From assembly GCA_963082875.1 (NCBI GenBank), contig OY720101.1:2914001-2978000 (forward strand): a DNA stretch of 64,000 bases, read 5' to 3'. The DNA is from Corella eumyota (lineage: Eukaryota; Chordata; Ascidiacea; Phlebobranchia; Corellidae). The notes beneath the pieces were generated by a model, which made no database searches, was not told the origin of the DNA, and worked only from the letters and a program-made list of their open reading frames with translations. Below, piece after piece: positions 45,350-58,060 of this stretch. The first letter of the stretch is position 1. The number at the start of each line of letters is the position of its first letter. Position numbers and translations under genes: made by a program.

Positions 45350-48300
45350 ATGAATTTAAACAGCACGATTTTGTTGTTAGTACTCTACCTCGTTTGCGTT
45401 AACGTGGCGTGCTCACGAAGGCATAAACGGTTACCAGCCCGGCTCCCGAAAAGCCGACAACAAAATGTCGGAATCAGAATATCGGGCCCGAAAAGAAACC
45501 GGGACGGGGGGGTTCACGTGGAATCGATCCCTAACCCTATCGTATCAACGGCGGACTTATACAAGTTGTTAAGAGTTTCGATTGGAAATCAACCTAATGA
45601 TAACAAGCGCCTCCAGGGAACTAGAAGAGCAAAGAGATTATATTGTAGAGTCGGGATCGGGTATCACCTCGAAATTAAACGGAATGGGAAAGTGGTAGCA
45701 AGGCATCGTGCAACAGACGATGGTGAGTTCAAAAAAAAAAAAAAAAAAAAACATTTTATCTTGACTTTCTCAATAAAACATAACACCTAGTTAACTATAA
45801 ATAACATTTTGTCACCAAAATTTTGTACAGATTTCTAATTATAACGTAACAGTATATATAAAATTCTACGAAAAACAAACCCGAAACTCAAAATTCAAAG
45901 GCGCTTTAAACAAGGATATTAAATTATACGACACAACGTAATATTAGCACGAAACTCGTTAAATCTGAAACTGTTAACAAATTTCGTCGAAACAAATTCG
46001 GAAATTTTTCTCGTTAATATGTATTTAAATAACATATTAGAATAAATAAAGAAACCGAAATTACACCGACCAGGTAAGAGTTCATTTCGGCTTTCGCATT
46101 AAAGATAATAATTATTTATAAATTTAAAACCTAAATTTTGATACCCTAATATAAAACCACATCTGTCGACGTAACGTCCCACCTGGAGAGCCTACGTCAC
46201 TACGCATAGAAATCTTGTAACACGCTTCTTTATAATTAAAGGCTGGATTTTTCCTTTCATCTTTAGCGTTTGATAATTTTCGCAAATTTATTCGCGACAA
46301 TAGGCGATAATTTGGCGAAAATTGAATAACGGGTCACGTGACTTGTGTGGCGTTATCGCGAGTGACGCGGTGCGGCAAAGTTTGGAAATATTTCGGACGC
46401 GCAAGGCCCGGAAACCGCTAATATGTCAAAATAGTTAAAACAAGAAAATTATGGAACCCGATACACTAATATACACGACAATGGAAACCCTTCGACGACA
46501 ACGTAGACTTAAAACCAACGGAACAAACAGTGAAAGGGTTTAAATAGAGGCGGAATCAGGTCGAGGATTTTCCAATTTTTTTCTTAACCAATAATGTCCC
46601 GGTGACCATGGCAATTATATGCACGTCATTACAGTTAACTGTGACGTAATCAATTAAAGCAAAGTCGATCAGAATGATGAAATTACGTATTTAAAAGCCG
46701 ATTTCTTTGGATATAATAAAAATAATTCGTGCCAATTCGACACTTTTGCCAAAATCCGGGTTTTAAATTTTAAGCACGGCGCTCTTTTTAATCTTAGCTT
46801 AAAAATATAACCCAATGATTGTGCTACAGCACCTTAGAAACAGTATATCTGTATTTACGTGGTGTATACGGCGTTAAAAGGGTGCTCAAATCGTGATAAA
46901 ACGACAACACAGCATTGTACCTCAAAACTTAGTTTTTATTGGACTTATTTTGATCTCAAGTTTGTAATAAAACCTGGCAAAAGTGTGTGTATTTAGCCGG
47001 TCAAGACGCAATTGTTGCCGGCATTGTAAATTCGGAGTTGACGGGCCCGAAAATCCGATGTTTCAAGACGAGCTGACAGTTGCCTGTAAACTGAATAATA
47101 TTTGTGGCTATATTTAGCCAGCGCGCTATTGTAACTCTTACTTAACGCCCGAAACAATAAAAGTGATATTTATATCACAACTTTAGATTAATAAGCTTTC
47201 AAAACCATTGTGTTTTTATACAAATACATATTGGTAAAAGTAAGTAATAAGCTGCGACAAATGGCGCGCAAAATAAGTTAAACAATAAACATCTTAAGTA
47301 TCCGACTGTCGTTTACGGAAACAGGTCAACTTTTTAGGAAATGTGAATAAACAGTAATCGGACACCAGCGATGTGATTAAATACAGGTTTAAGGGCACGC
47401 GACGGCCTTCCTATTCTACTCGAAATTAACTCAACTTGCTGTTAAGTAAAGTCTGTTGGCATACCAAACTAAGCGTGTAACAGGATAGGCTGTGTTTGTA
47501 CGCCAGCAGCCCAAGGTGTTAATTTGACGGTTTTGAAAATGGTAATCCAATCGCCAGACTATTAAACAAAATATTAGTCCTGCTAAATGTCAAACTAATA
47601 CACTACTAGCTTTTAATTAAAATTTTTGCACTTAAAATTAATTTTAAATTGCCTTTTTTAGGTCGACTTGAAATCTTCAGCGTAAAACGTGGAGTAGTCG
47701 GAATACGGAGCAAAACTCATAACCGATACTTGTGCATGAACAAGCGAGGAAAGCTCATAACTCGAGTAAGTTTTAAAGAAAAAAAAAAGTTTTTTACTTA
47801 AAATTATAAACAAGTTTAGGTGTTAAAAATATATTTTACAATTCAGCATTTTAGTTAAAATACAACATGAAAAGGGAGTAGTAGTTAGAAAAAAATCACA
47901 TAAAATCTTCCCAAAATAGCTTTAACTTATTTTTACGCCAATCATCGCCATTTTTTATGTTAATTGGGTTGAACTAAGGCTACATCAAAGTCATTAAAAA
48001 TAGAGTCAACAGTATAAAATATCAAACGAAATTAATCAACATTTTTACCTCATTACTAAACCAGTGAAAAGGGAAGGAAACTATAAAAACTAAAAACAGA
48101 TTTTAAAGCAATTTGTCACGTGGTTTCACGCACGATTAAATGTGATAAAATAGATTGGAAATTAGCAATATATCAAAGCTATAAACACCTGGTAACAGGG
48201 CTATCGACCGACTTTACTGTATGTAACGTTATTGATTTCAATGGGATAGCGTGATTTTTCATAACTTTGGCGCGTCGTATTTAAACTGTTGATGTAGTTG

Positions 48301-51187
48301 CTTAGGTGATAAACAAGTCTACAGTCTCGCTAATTATCGTTTTTTAATTAGCTGGCATCGGTTATAATGTTCTCGTTGTTTTGAAAACAAAACTCAAAAA
48401 TCTTGTCTGCGCTTTTTTCGGAAATATCTTTAGAAGCCCGAAATTTAATTAGCGACAAACCTGTTCAGCAACAGCAATATCACAAATGTTTTTCGTGTTT
48501 ACCTCGGCCAAAAACACGGTGCTTATGATACCCGATATTTTTCTTTTCATAACAAGGATATCTTTCGACTTATTGTAAGTACAGTCCAGCCTACCATTTC
48601 GTTTAAATAACAACCACTAAAACGTCACAGAGGGGCCATTATGACACAAAACTTACACAAAAATACATGTTTTTTTTAAACAAAATATAGTAGCTAACGA
48701 TATTTTCAATATAGATATCTTCTTTACGTGGCAATTAAGGGTATATGTAAACAGTTTTGTAAGCAATTAGCTCGGTCTGCAAAAACAAAACCTATACCTC
48801 TAAGAGCGAAGTTTTCTCAACGTAACCGTATTACAAAAAGCGTTAGAGGAATTTTAAAGGGTGCTTGTGCATAATTAATGATTTCATTCGTCAAGGGTGA
48901 CATAATCTTTATAAAAACGGAAGCCAAGATACCAAACTTGCAGTTTAATCCGCCGCAAAATGTTAAGAGAAACGCTGAAAAAACAACTTAAACATTGCCA
49001 ACAATTTCACGCAATTTTACATCCCGCAGATTAACTCTTAAGCCGCAAAAAAGGCCTAGTTGCTAACCTGTATTGTCGCTAAAGGGTTAAGAGAACAGGT
49101 TTCCGCTATTTAATTAACATCCCCCGAAACTTAATGTTCGAAAGGTGTCAAAAACTTAGCGAACATGAAATATTGACAATGCGCCACGCGACCACGACAT
49201 TGTCTGTAATAAACAAACGATGTTTTTGTCGCGTGGTGGGGTGACACGTCATCAAAAAAGGGGCGGTCGTGATTTTTATGAAAACAAGGGACACGCGCCG
49301 ATAACATATACGATGTATCACACACCAAGGAGTGATTAACATCAAAGATAATTGTCGCAATATGGGGGAGCGTGTCGTTCTTAAAAGTTGCTACCAATGG
49401 ACCCGTATTAGGGGTCAATAAGGCGGGCGCCGCTTGGGTGAGGCAACAGTCATAAGTTAAACTACCTTAAAAGACTTCACGCCATTTTAAACCTACATGT
49501 AAATCGTGATTTATTGCCGCAAACCCTTTCTTTTCGAAACAATTATCCGTTTCCGAAAGTGCAAACTTCAATCAAATGGAAAATTAGAATAAACTTCTTT
49601 AAAATTGAAAGAAAAATCGAATTTTTACGGAAACACATTTCAAAACAAATCTAAAAATAGCCTCAACCCCTCGTGGAGATTTAGTTAACTAGTTAAAATT
49701 GCAAATTTATAATCTGTAACATCGAAACGCGCACGAAGTTTGAAGTGCCATCGAAATAAAGTCGCCATTCGTTCGGTGGTTGTGGAATTAGGTCGCCTTA
49801 AGCAATTTCTTTTCACCCTCGTTAAAGCGTGGATAGATGAAAGAAAATTTGTTATTGATTACTCACATTTTATAGTTATATTCCCAGGCTGTTTTCTCGC
49901 GGGACAAATAAACAATAAAACATACGTTGACCATATTAGTCTAGACCCAATCGAAGCTAAAATTAAAGAAACGCACCGTATAAAGTCCTTCGAAAATTAT
50001 GTCATTTCAAAAAATTTTATCAACTTACCCCATGGATTGAACCCACAGAATTCGTTTAAAAATGATGACGCGACGAATCTGCTGTGTGAGTTTAGGTTGA
50101 AACGCGGGGTATTAGATGTTTTTCGCAACTCGGTATTTGTGCTTAATGACACATAGGCTATTCAAATCACATACCTCTAAGCTGTAATGCCCTATACCTA
50201 ACAATAAACTGTTTAGATTGTCAGTATCTTGTAACAACACATATGACGTGCGACCAAAGCTACTAATGGACCTTTAATATAATTCTAAATTACATTTCAA
50301 TTGGTCTTTTCAGAAATAGCAAGATAAAAATATCAGAAATTGCCAGTAAAGTCTGTCTTACGGTTATGTTACGAAACAAATATTCGCCTAAAATCACAAA
50401 CTATCTTTTGCGGAAAAATCCAAGATTTTTTAAATATAGAAAATGATTGTTGCGTCATAATATCTTAAGCCAAGTAGCCAACCAAGTTGTTTGAAATTTA
50501 AACAAAGTTTTTCGATTCAAAAACGCACTTGACAAGGGTTTAAGTGAGGTTGTTCAAGTCTACACAAACATCATATAATAAAGTTCGATTTTTCGATAAA
50601 TGTCCGCGTATTGGAATTGGCGTTTAGGGATAATTAATCATTTCGTAAAAAAATAAAGAGTGTTTCTTTTAACGGTTTTTAACGCAATTTGACTAAAGTT
50701 ACCAAATAGTTGCCTGAATGGCTGTACATCAATCAACACAGGGCGTAACAATGGCCCAAATTGAAAGTGATCCTCTGTAGCTAACAACGTGTTAGTTAAC
50801 ATCTGGGCCATTGTGGTTTTATTTAGTTAGCCCGTAATCTAAAGTCGGTATGCGATGACTTTATTTCGAGCTTTGATAAAACGCTTTTATGTGTTTTTGC
50901 TTGGAAACTTGTGTTAACTTAAAGTGCCCTGGCGCCTACAGCTGGTGTTGTCAAAATTTTAAATATCATTCTTTTTTTTGCAGAAATCTTTCAAATCAGA
51001 CTGTTCATTCCGCGAAAAAATGGAAGGCAATGGTTTTAACACCTATGCGTCGGAGAAGTTCAGCAAAAAACGAAGAGGATATTTTCTTGCGATTTCAAAA
51101 CGCGGAAAGCCCAAACGAGGCCGAAATGTTTCCTGGCGGGAAAAGAAAGCGCATTGGTTACCACGTGACATTACCCCAACGCCTTGA
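45350..51187 (+). CDS. Fibroblast growth factor, FGF4/5/6 type
   Basis: Secreted ligand for FGF receptors, heparan-sulphate dependent. Three exons: 45350-45722, 47662-47765, 50984-51187 (226 aa), with the family's conserved intron positions (after ...RATDDG and ...KGKLITR). A hydrophobic signal peptide occupies residues 1 to ~20 (NSTILLLVLYLVCVNVA), followed by a basic linker. The beta-trefoil core starts at RLYCRVGIGYHLEI (97-110), then LEIFSVKRGVVGIRS, NRYLCMNKRGKL, DCSFREKMEGNGFNTYAS, GYFLAISKRGKPKRG and HWLPRD. RLYCRVGIGYHL with LEIF...GVVGIR is closest to vertebrate FGF5/4/6 from memory; NGFNTYAS also recalls FGF3/7/10/22. The ATG at 45350 was chosen because no upstream ATG is in frame. 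Intron 2 is 3.2 kb, the longest within any fully contained gene here. Confidence 0.93.
45723..47661 (+). other. FGF intron 1
   Basis: Begins after a GTGAG donor and includes a ~20-base A run at 45731-45750. From about 46150 to 47550 it is less AT-rich than the surroundings and has GTCACGTGAC at 46333-46342. Plausible enhancer territory; no ORF or RNA recognised. Confidence 0.4.
47766..50983 (+). other. FGF intron 2
   Basis: 3.2 kb with comparatively balanced base composition between about 48100 and 50800. A 139-codon open stretch at 49740-50156 contains no ATG and no recognised domain. No convincing embedded gene. Confidence 0.4.
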
Positions 51188-53479
51188 ACTTAAACTACTG
51201 GTACTAGATAGGTTACTAAATCAGTAAGGTGTACAACCAGTTATGGAGGCTGGGCGAGGAGTAATATGGTTGAGGATAACCAAAACGCGCGGGTCGCATA
51301 ACAAACAATCTACGTACAGTGACGTAACAATCCCCTATTAAATACGTCGATAATCATGTAATAAACATTGTGTTTATGGTCGATACAATTTTTCGTGATT
51401 TTAAAATATTTTTATTTATATTTGCACTGCCCTGTTTATATTATCAACTTACCAGCAGATTCTTTCAACTAAAAAACCTAAATTTTCGTACAATTATTTT
51501 AAAAATTATCTTATATTAAAAAGTGTGTTTAAATTAAGCAAATAATTTGTGTTTTTTACCTAAAAATGTTTGTGAATTAAGTTATCAAAGTGATAACGCT
51601 GCTGCTCAAAAAGTTGATAATTTTTTTTTGTACTTTTTTTGTTCCCGCGTCATTTTATGTAAATATTTAAGTTATTAAAATGTATATTTTTCTTTATTTC
51701 AACACTGTGCTTTTTTACAACCGTTTGTACAACTTTTTGCATTTTTATTTTTACTTCATTTTGCCGTGTCAGCGTCCATAGATATCATATATTATTTTCT
51801 TCATTTTTTTTTGCATTTCTTCAAAATTGTTTTTTTACTGATTTTTAAAAGGTTGATTTTTATTGTATTGTTTATACAGCATTTCTTTTATAACTTTATT
51901 ACCAATTTAAATTTGTTATCGTGTAAAATTGTTAAAATTTAAACGAATCGAAATTTTAGCACAAAAATTAAAATTTTAAATAACAAATTATTTTTCCAAT
52001 AAAAAAGGCTAAAAAATAAAAACTTGTTTTGAATTTTTTCCTAAGTTAAAAAAGCAGAGTATTTCTTAAAAAGTAAACAACATCGTTAATTGCTTTTTAG
52101 ACAATTGTCACAAAAATTAAAAAATAGGAGTTAAAAAATTTTTATTAAATATTTTTTTTATTGAGCAATCTTGCAATAAATAACTATATATAAATAATAT
52201 ATTTTATATAGCTAAATAATTTTTTTTAAAAGATCATATAATAAATTGAAAGTCTTAAAAAGCAAAAAAATATATTCCCAAAATCGGTGAATACTTTTTT
52301 AAAGAAATTTGCCCTAAAATCGACCATTCAACTTTATAACAACAACCTCAGGTTAAATTTATCACCAAGTTCATGCCCAAAATCAACTCAAATTTATTTT
52401 AATTTCAAAAATCACAAATATACCCGACAAAATAAAAACAGGCATTTTAACAAACCGCATTTTCCTTAAAATAGACTTCTAAATATTAAAACTGAATATT
52501 GTGTAATACAGATGTATTAATGGATCCTTTAATTAGAACGTTTGTGTTTATAACCAGCTGCCAGCTAATAGAAATCTTATTTTAAAGATAAAACAGACCG
52601 AGTTTTACGCCTTGGTGGGTGTCTATGAAATATTAGCGTTGTTGTGTACTTAATAACATGAAAAACCAACAAGTTTTAGGAAAACAAGAATGTTTTAGCA
52701 GGGTATAATAACAAGCATACATTCCAACGTACGCCTTTTTGTGTTTTATATATGACAAGGAATTTTTCGTACGAGGAAATTCGTGGTTCAGTAGGCTTTG
52801 AAACGATATGACCTCTGTCATAATATTAATCGTTTTTTTGCTGAATCTAAATTGGCAGTCGCCCTATTCCAATACAGTTCGCAGTTTAAGAAATAAAAAC
52901 ATGATTATAAGTACTTATAACACGCAACTTAGTATACAAGAAAGATTACACTTTGTTTTCAAAAATTCCTCGGAATTAAATACCCGAAAACCACTTTATT
53001 TTTTTAACCTAAATTTTTGCTGGATAGCGTAATTTGCAACATTTATATAACGATGTTGTGAGCGCCAAGGTAACAACAAACAAGCCCTTTTTTGTACACA
53101 AGGTCGGATTATTCACATGACATTTGGCCGGAATATGTTGCCTTTTACCCGGCCGTTGGCACCCATAAAAGCCCCGATGTAAATGAAGCATGGTAGGAGG
53201 AACATTGTTTGTTTATTATCCGAAATAATGTTCCTGTCACATTTTAAGTCACTTTTTCCCACGAATAAAGATATTGACATTTCACATCAAAGGAGAGAGT
53301 TTATTTGAAAGAAATCGGAATTGAATTAAATAGTTTTTAATATCCAACCAAAAACAAACAAATTTCGATCATAAAAATCCGTTTTTAACGTCCGATGAAA
53401 AATAATTTAATCAAAAATAATTCTTAAAATAGAATAAAGTTTACAAAATATTCGCAAATTTCCTGACGACGTAAAATTA

Positions 53480-53684
53480 TGACGTAACAAATTGCGTAAC
53501 CACGCATGACGCAGTTTTACGTCACAAAAACTAACGTTTTTATTAAAACCAAAAAAAATTAATCAAAAAAATTGACGTAAATATTGTAAACGATTTCCGT
53601 ACAATAACATCCCTGTGTAAACCAATTACCAGCTGCTAAATTTAAAAGTAGTATGACGTAATATAAAGAGACTTAGTCACGTGA
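53480..53684. promoter_or_regulatory. Cluster of CRE/ATF-like TGACGTAA sites
   Basis: TGACGTAA at 53480-53487, 53573-53580 and 53654-53661, its complement TTACGTCA at 53517-53524, plus a TCACGTGA E-box at 53677-53684. Four exact 8-mers in 182 bp is far above chance for this composition (judged, not computed). Typical of bZIP (CREB/ATF/PAR) binding. Confidence 0.5.
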
Positions 53685-53786
53685 TCAAATGTAGTTCTGT
53701 AATTTATCATAATTTTACTAATTTTTTAAGCAAAATAAACAAAAATCTCTACTGCCCTCTAATGGTCAGCGTTAAACATAAAATAT

Positions 53787-53792
53787 TTTATT
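53787..53792 (-). terminator. Poly(A) signal of SHPK
   Basis: AATAAA on the minus strand ~130 bp beyond the stop codon. Confidence 0.45.
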
Positions 53793-53918
53793 TTGAATTA
53801 TAATTCATTGCATATATTACATAGTTAGAAATAATAACACCATGAATTAAAGAGATATTTACAAAACAAATTAAAAATGCGAACAAGTTAATTTTGATTT
53901 ATGACAAACCAATTAAAT

Positions 53919-56642
53919 TTATTTCGATATTGCAATTGCAGCACCATAAGCTGAGTCTGCATTTTTCTCAAACGAAACTATCGCGTCATTAAACACGTGA
54001 TTAATCAGCTGATCGCGAAAAATCGGATTTTTCTCAAACACGCTCCCGCACGCCCACACGCGGTCGAACTTATCGGGAACTAAAGATTGAAACATTTCGC
54101 GCAAGTTTGTTAAAATGCCGCGCGCGAGCATCTGCGCTATGATTGGTGGCCTGAGGTCACGTAACGTAATATTGACCAATGACGCCGTAGCATTTGGGTC
54201 ATGACGTTCGCCATATATGGTTGGTGTTATTACCATACCAGAGTCTATAAAAAAACAAAAAAAAATGTTTTTTCATGGTCCAACGTAATGCGTTTATTGT
54301 GTTTTTTTTTGTATATATCTTTATCCTCGATGTGAGAAAGTCGAATTCGCGACTTAAACATAGAGTAACATCAGTTACTCCGACCCAGTCTCGAGTTGCC
54401 TGTGGCAGTTTGGAATATTGTAGAATATAATTACCCGATAATTATGCTGCTGATTAAGTGTTGGCTCAGTAGGAGCTCATACCGTTTATAACGTAAAAAA
54501 AACACAAGATATATACTAAAAAGTTAAAAAAAACGTTAAACTTACTTTTATTTTTTTCGTTTTTCCAATCGTTTATTAGTTTCTCATACACTTGCTCTTT
54601 GGTGACACCTGGTGAGAAAGATTGTGTCCACTCTGTTAACATTTCAACATAACAAGCAAACACACAACCCCCGTTCAAGGAGGGTGAAGTTACCAATTCA
54701 TTAGGTCCAAAATAGGGGACACGAATAACTGGGGTGGGAAGATCCTCTAAAAATTTAATTATAAAGATTTTCTTAAAAAAAGCAATTTAAAAAATAAATA
54801 CAACTTTTTTAATTAAAAAATTATATTTACCAGCTTGATGGGTTTGGTCAGAAGACTCTTTACTGTTGTGTGGCTCCATTTCATGGCACATGCCACTCTC
54901 CCGTGGCACAACCATAGATAGCTGAGCCGAGGTGCTCAAATTTAAAACTAAAAAACAAACTTTTTATTCAAAAAATCAAAAACAAAAAAATATTCTAAAA
55001 TTTTAGAAAATTTTTACCTGCTTCATTTTTCTTAACATTACATGACATCAAAGAACATTGCATGTCTCCCGTAGCAACCATGACCTTTGTTCCACTTTGT
55101 ATTCCGAACCAATCAGAACACAGTGTTCCCACAACAGTGCATGGCTCAGCGACTTCAGGAAGCAGTTTTAAAGGAAAATTAGATTTTTCTAAACTAAAAA
55201 TATTTGAAAAATTTAAGTCTTTTAAAAAAATTTGTTAAATAAATTCAAAATTTAATTAAAGCTAAATAATTACCTTTTAAAATCCCAAGACTGTATTATG
55301 TCATCATAATACCCCCAACTACATGCATTTTGTGTTGACATCATAGTCTTAGGGGGATTCACCAAACATGATACAAAGTAATCTGGTATGGTCCCAGAAT
55401 GATCGAAGTTCGATAAAAAGTTTTGTTCGTGGTTTTTAAGCCACAAGATTGTAGCACAACCAAAACCTATTTAAAATAAAATTATCTTTAAGATGACTCA
55501 TAGTTTACCCCCTCTAAACCATTTTTATCTTTACAGTTTTTACTAAATATTTTATTTCTCTTGCGATTCTTTAAAATACATATTCTCCAAAATAATATAT
55601 ACTTTTAATTAACGGTATTGTTCTTGTTTCTTGAACGGTTCTCGTATCTCTATACTTTTTACACTTTTACTTATTTTTTGAAAGACCCAAAACCACAGGC
55701 TCAAACATTTAATAAGACTTTTAAACTAATTGAATTTATGTTAATTGAAAAAATATAACAATTTGTTATGTACAACTTACCAGTGCTTAATGGTGGTTTT
55801 GATCTCGGTAAAGTTTTTAAAAATTCTTCAGAACAACGACTATCCTGCCATGTTATCAGGTTTGATACTTTGTTAAAATCATCAGCTTTTAAGTTTGTTA
55901 ATGAAGGATAGGAATCACCTTTCCATAACACACAACCATGCATTTGTCCACAAACACCTAATAATAAAAAAAAAAAAAATTAAAACAAAAAATTTTAAAA
56001 CAAAACTTTACTAAATCTTACCTATTTTTTCAACTTGTTTTATTTTATTTTCACCAACTTCAGTTGATATTTCCTGAACACATTTCTTCACACTTTGAAT
56101 AATATTAAACACATCTTGTTCATGATGAGCTGGGTGTTCTGGTTTATTAATATTCGCTTCATTTGGACAAGACTTACTTGAAATTATCTAAATAAATGCA
56201 AACTATTTTAAATATAATTTACATAACTTATGTTGTAAAAAGTGTATATAGACAGATCGTTTATTCACTACATAAGGCCATAAATTTAATCCCCACAGCT
56301 TTCATGCTAAAGCAACCATAAGTCTGTAAGTAAGATGTTATAAATAGATTAAATTTCTACAAACCAAAAAACAAATATTGGGCAATCACAATCAATAATA
56401 TTATAATTGCGTCTGCAAAAACCAACTCAAGGCTGGGCTTGGGTTACAAATATTTAACTGAAAAAATCGCTTTCTCCAATCGAGTATTGAAACATTTAAA
56501 AAAGTAAGTTAGTGTTGATTTAATTAACAATTACTTAACACAACTTCGTTAGTCATTTCACCTTTAACTTGTCCTTTTCATCAACAAGAACAACCTTAGT
56601 TGACGTCGTACCAATATCAATTCCCAAAATTAATGACATCAT
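53919..56642 (-). CDS. SHPK: Sedoheptulokinase
   Basis: FGGY-family sugar kinase that phosphorylates sedoheptulose to sedoheptulose-7-phosphate, feeding the pentose phosphate pathway in the cytosol. Eight exons: 56562-56642, 56022-56187, 55781-55957, 55274-55466, 55018-55193, 54831-54947, 54546-54746, 53919-54244 (478 aa, the same as the human enzyme as I recall it). Seen: phosphate-1 motif GIDIGTTSTK (res. 7-16), VCGQMHGCVLW, NLITWQDSRCSEEFL, GFGCATILWL, DYFV...MMSTQNACSWGYYD, phosphate-2 ATGDMQCS, SLNGGCVFA, ITPTIYGERHDP, and an adenosine-motif region ACGSVFEKNP (usually GSGSAL; here Cys replaces Gly). It starts ATGATG, so the first or second Met may be used. All junctions are GT-AG and in phase. 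Confidence 0.95.
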
Positions 56643-58060
56643 CAACTAATTGCGTCACTGAATAAAACACGTGTAAAATATTTGTTTTGGTAAAAACGAA
56701 CCATGCGTGCAAGAATTTCTATTCGCTATTAATTTAAATGTATCCTCAATGTTACTTAAACTCTAAATTTCTTCTATTGATATTTACCTAGGCAGAAATA
56801 CTTATAGCGTTTTAAACATAACTTTATAAAAAAAACAAGCAAACCATTTTTATTATTTTTGAATTTACTAAAAACCAATACATTTTCCAAATGAAAATAT
56901 TGTGCAAGATGCAATTTGAAAGAAAGTGATGTTTAAAGAAAAAGAATTCTATTTAAATTTTAAAACTGTTGAGAGCTTGTCCAAATTGAGGTCGTTACTA
57001 AAAGAATTACAAAAACTACAACCTAATTGCTTCATTAATTTACAAGATATGTCAAAAATATGACATTGTTTGTGTTTTATCCGTTTAGAAAATGTGGAGT
57101 AAGGAAATACACAGTGAAAAAAAAACAAATAATTTTTCTACATCTAAAACAAATATAATAATCAGTCATCAGGAATCGATGATATATTAATTTTAAGTTC
57201 AAATTTTATACAAATATGTACATTAAAAATAATTTTTTTCGGGTTATTTTAAAACTGTAACAAAACGATATCAATAGTATATTTTTTATATTAAAAAATC
57301 AAATTAGTTAAAATTTAAAATACAATTAAGAATATAAACATAAAATCAAAAAAAAATGAGTTAAAAATTTTGTGCAGAAAATAATTTTTGATCGATATAA
57401 AAAAGTTCAAAAAATTTGTACAAAAAAAATCATATAAAATATTAGGATTGGTAAAAGCACAAAAATTTACTTAAAACTGACTTTAAAAAATGTTTCATTT
57501 AAGCATAGATATATTATATAAATGTTTAAAAGTTTAGTGACCAAATTTAACCCCCAAAAATCACTTTTGCGCAATAAAAAATGTGTTTTTTTCAATTTAA
57601 TATTTTTTTAAACAAACAATTGCTTAAGCAAAAAAGCTTCTAATTTGTATTATTGTAAGTTATGGAACTAAAATTTACAAAAAAACAACAAAAACATATT
57701 TACAAAAGTACGTCCACAAAAACACACACATTTTGATATATAAATCATTATAAAATCAGTATATTTTTAATATAAAATTTATTTTTAACCTTGTTTAAAT
57801 GGTGTTAGTTACTAGATGTTTCTATTCTTAGCATAAAAGGCAAAAAAGTAAGGCCTATAAAATTGTATAAAATCTTAAAATAAAGTTGTTTAAAAATATT
57901 TTTAATAAAATTAAAATTAAAGTTTAAATGAAACTTTTTTTCTCTAAATCACTACAAGCAAAATATTTAGGTTCGCGAATGTTTTACCTAAACTTGAAAC
58001 TAATAATACAAATAAGTCAAACCACAAAGAAAATGCTGCTAAAGTGAAGAAGTAAGTAAA
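56643..58060. other. SHPK 5' flank and PPP2R5 3' UTR/flank
   Basis: Very AT-rich. A minus-strand AATAAA at 57778-57783, ~280 bp after the PPP2R5 stop, is one candidate poly(A) signal. Nothing else recognised. Confidence 0.4.

Larger units (their letters stand above)
51188..53918. other. Intergenic region between FGF and sedoheptulokinase
   Basis: The left part (51190-52500) is extremely AT-rich FGF 3' flank with many possible poly(A) signals. The right part holds a cluster of four exact TGACGTAA/TTACGTCA sites at 53480-53661 and TCACGTGA at 53677-53684. The SHPK poly(A) signal (minus-strand AATAAA) is at 53787-53792. Small ORFs at 52287-53191 lack any coding signature. Confidence 0.45.

Noticed and set aside
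49131-49418. 95-residue minus-strand frame in FGF intron 2
   Set aside because: Overlaps a second minus-strand frame and has no recognisable domain; intronic chance frame.
49740-50156. 139-codon plus-strand open frame in FGF intron 2
   Set aside because: Long for this composition but contains no ATG, no recognised domain and no splice sites tying it to the FGF.
52287-53191. Several 60-75 residue frames between FGF and SHPK
   Set aside because: Scattered over both strands in AT-rich DNA, with no motif or conserved architecture.
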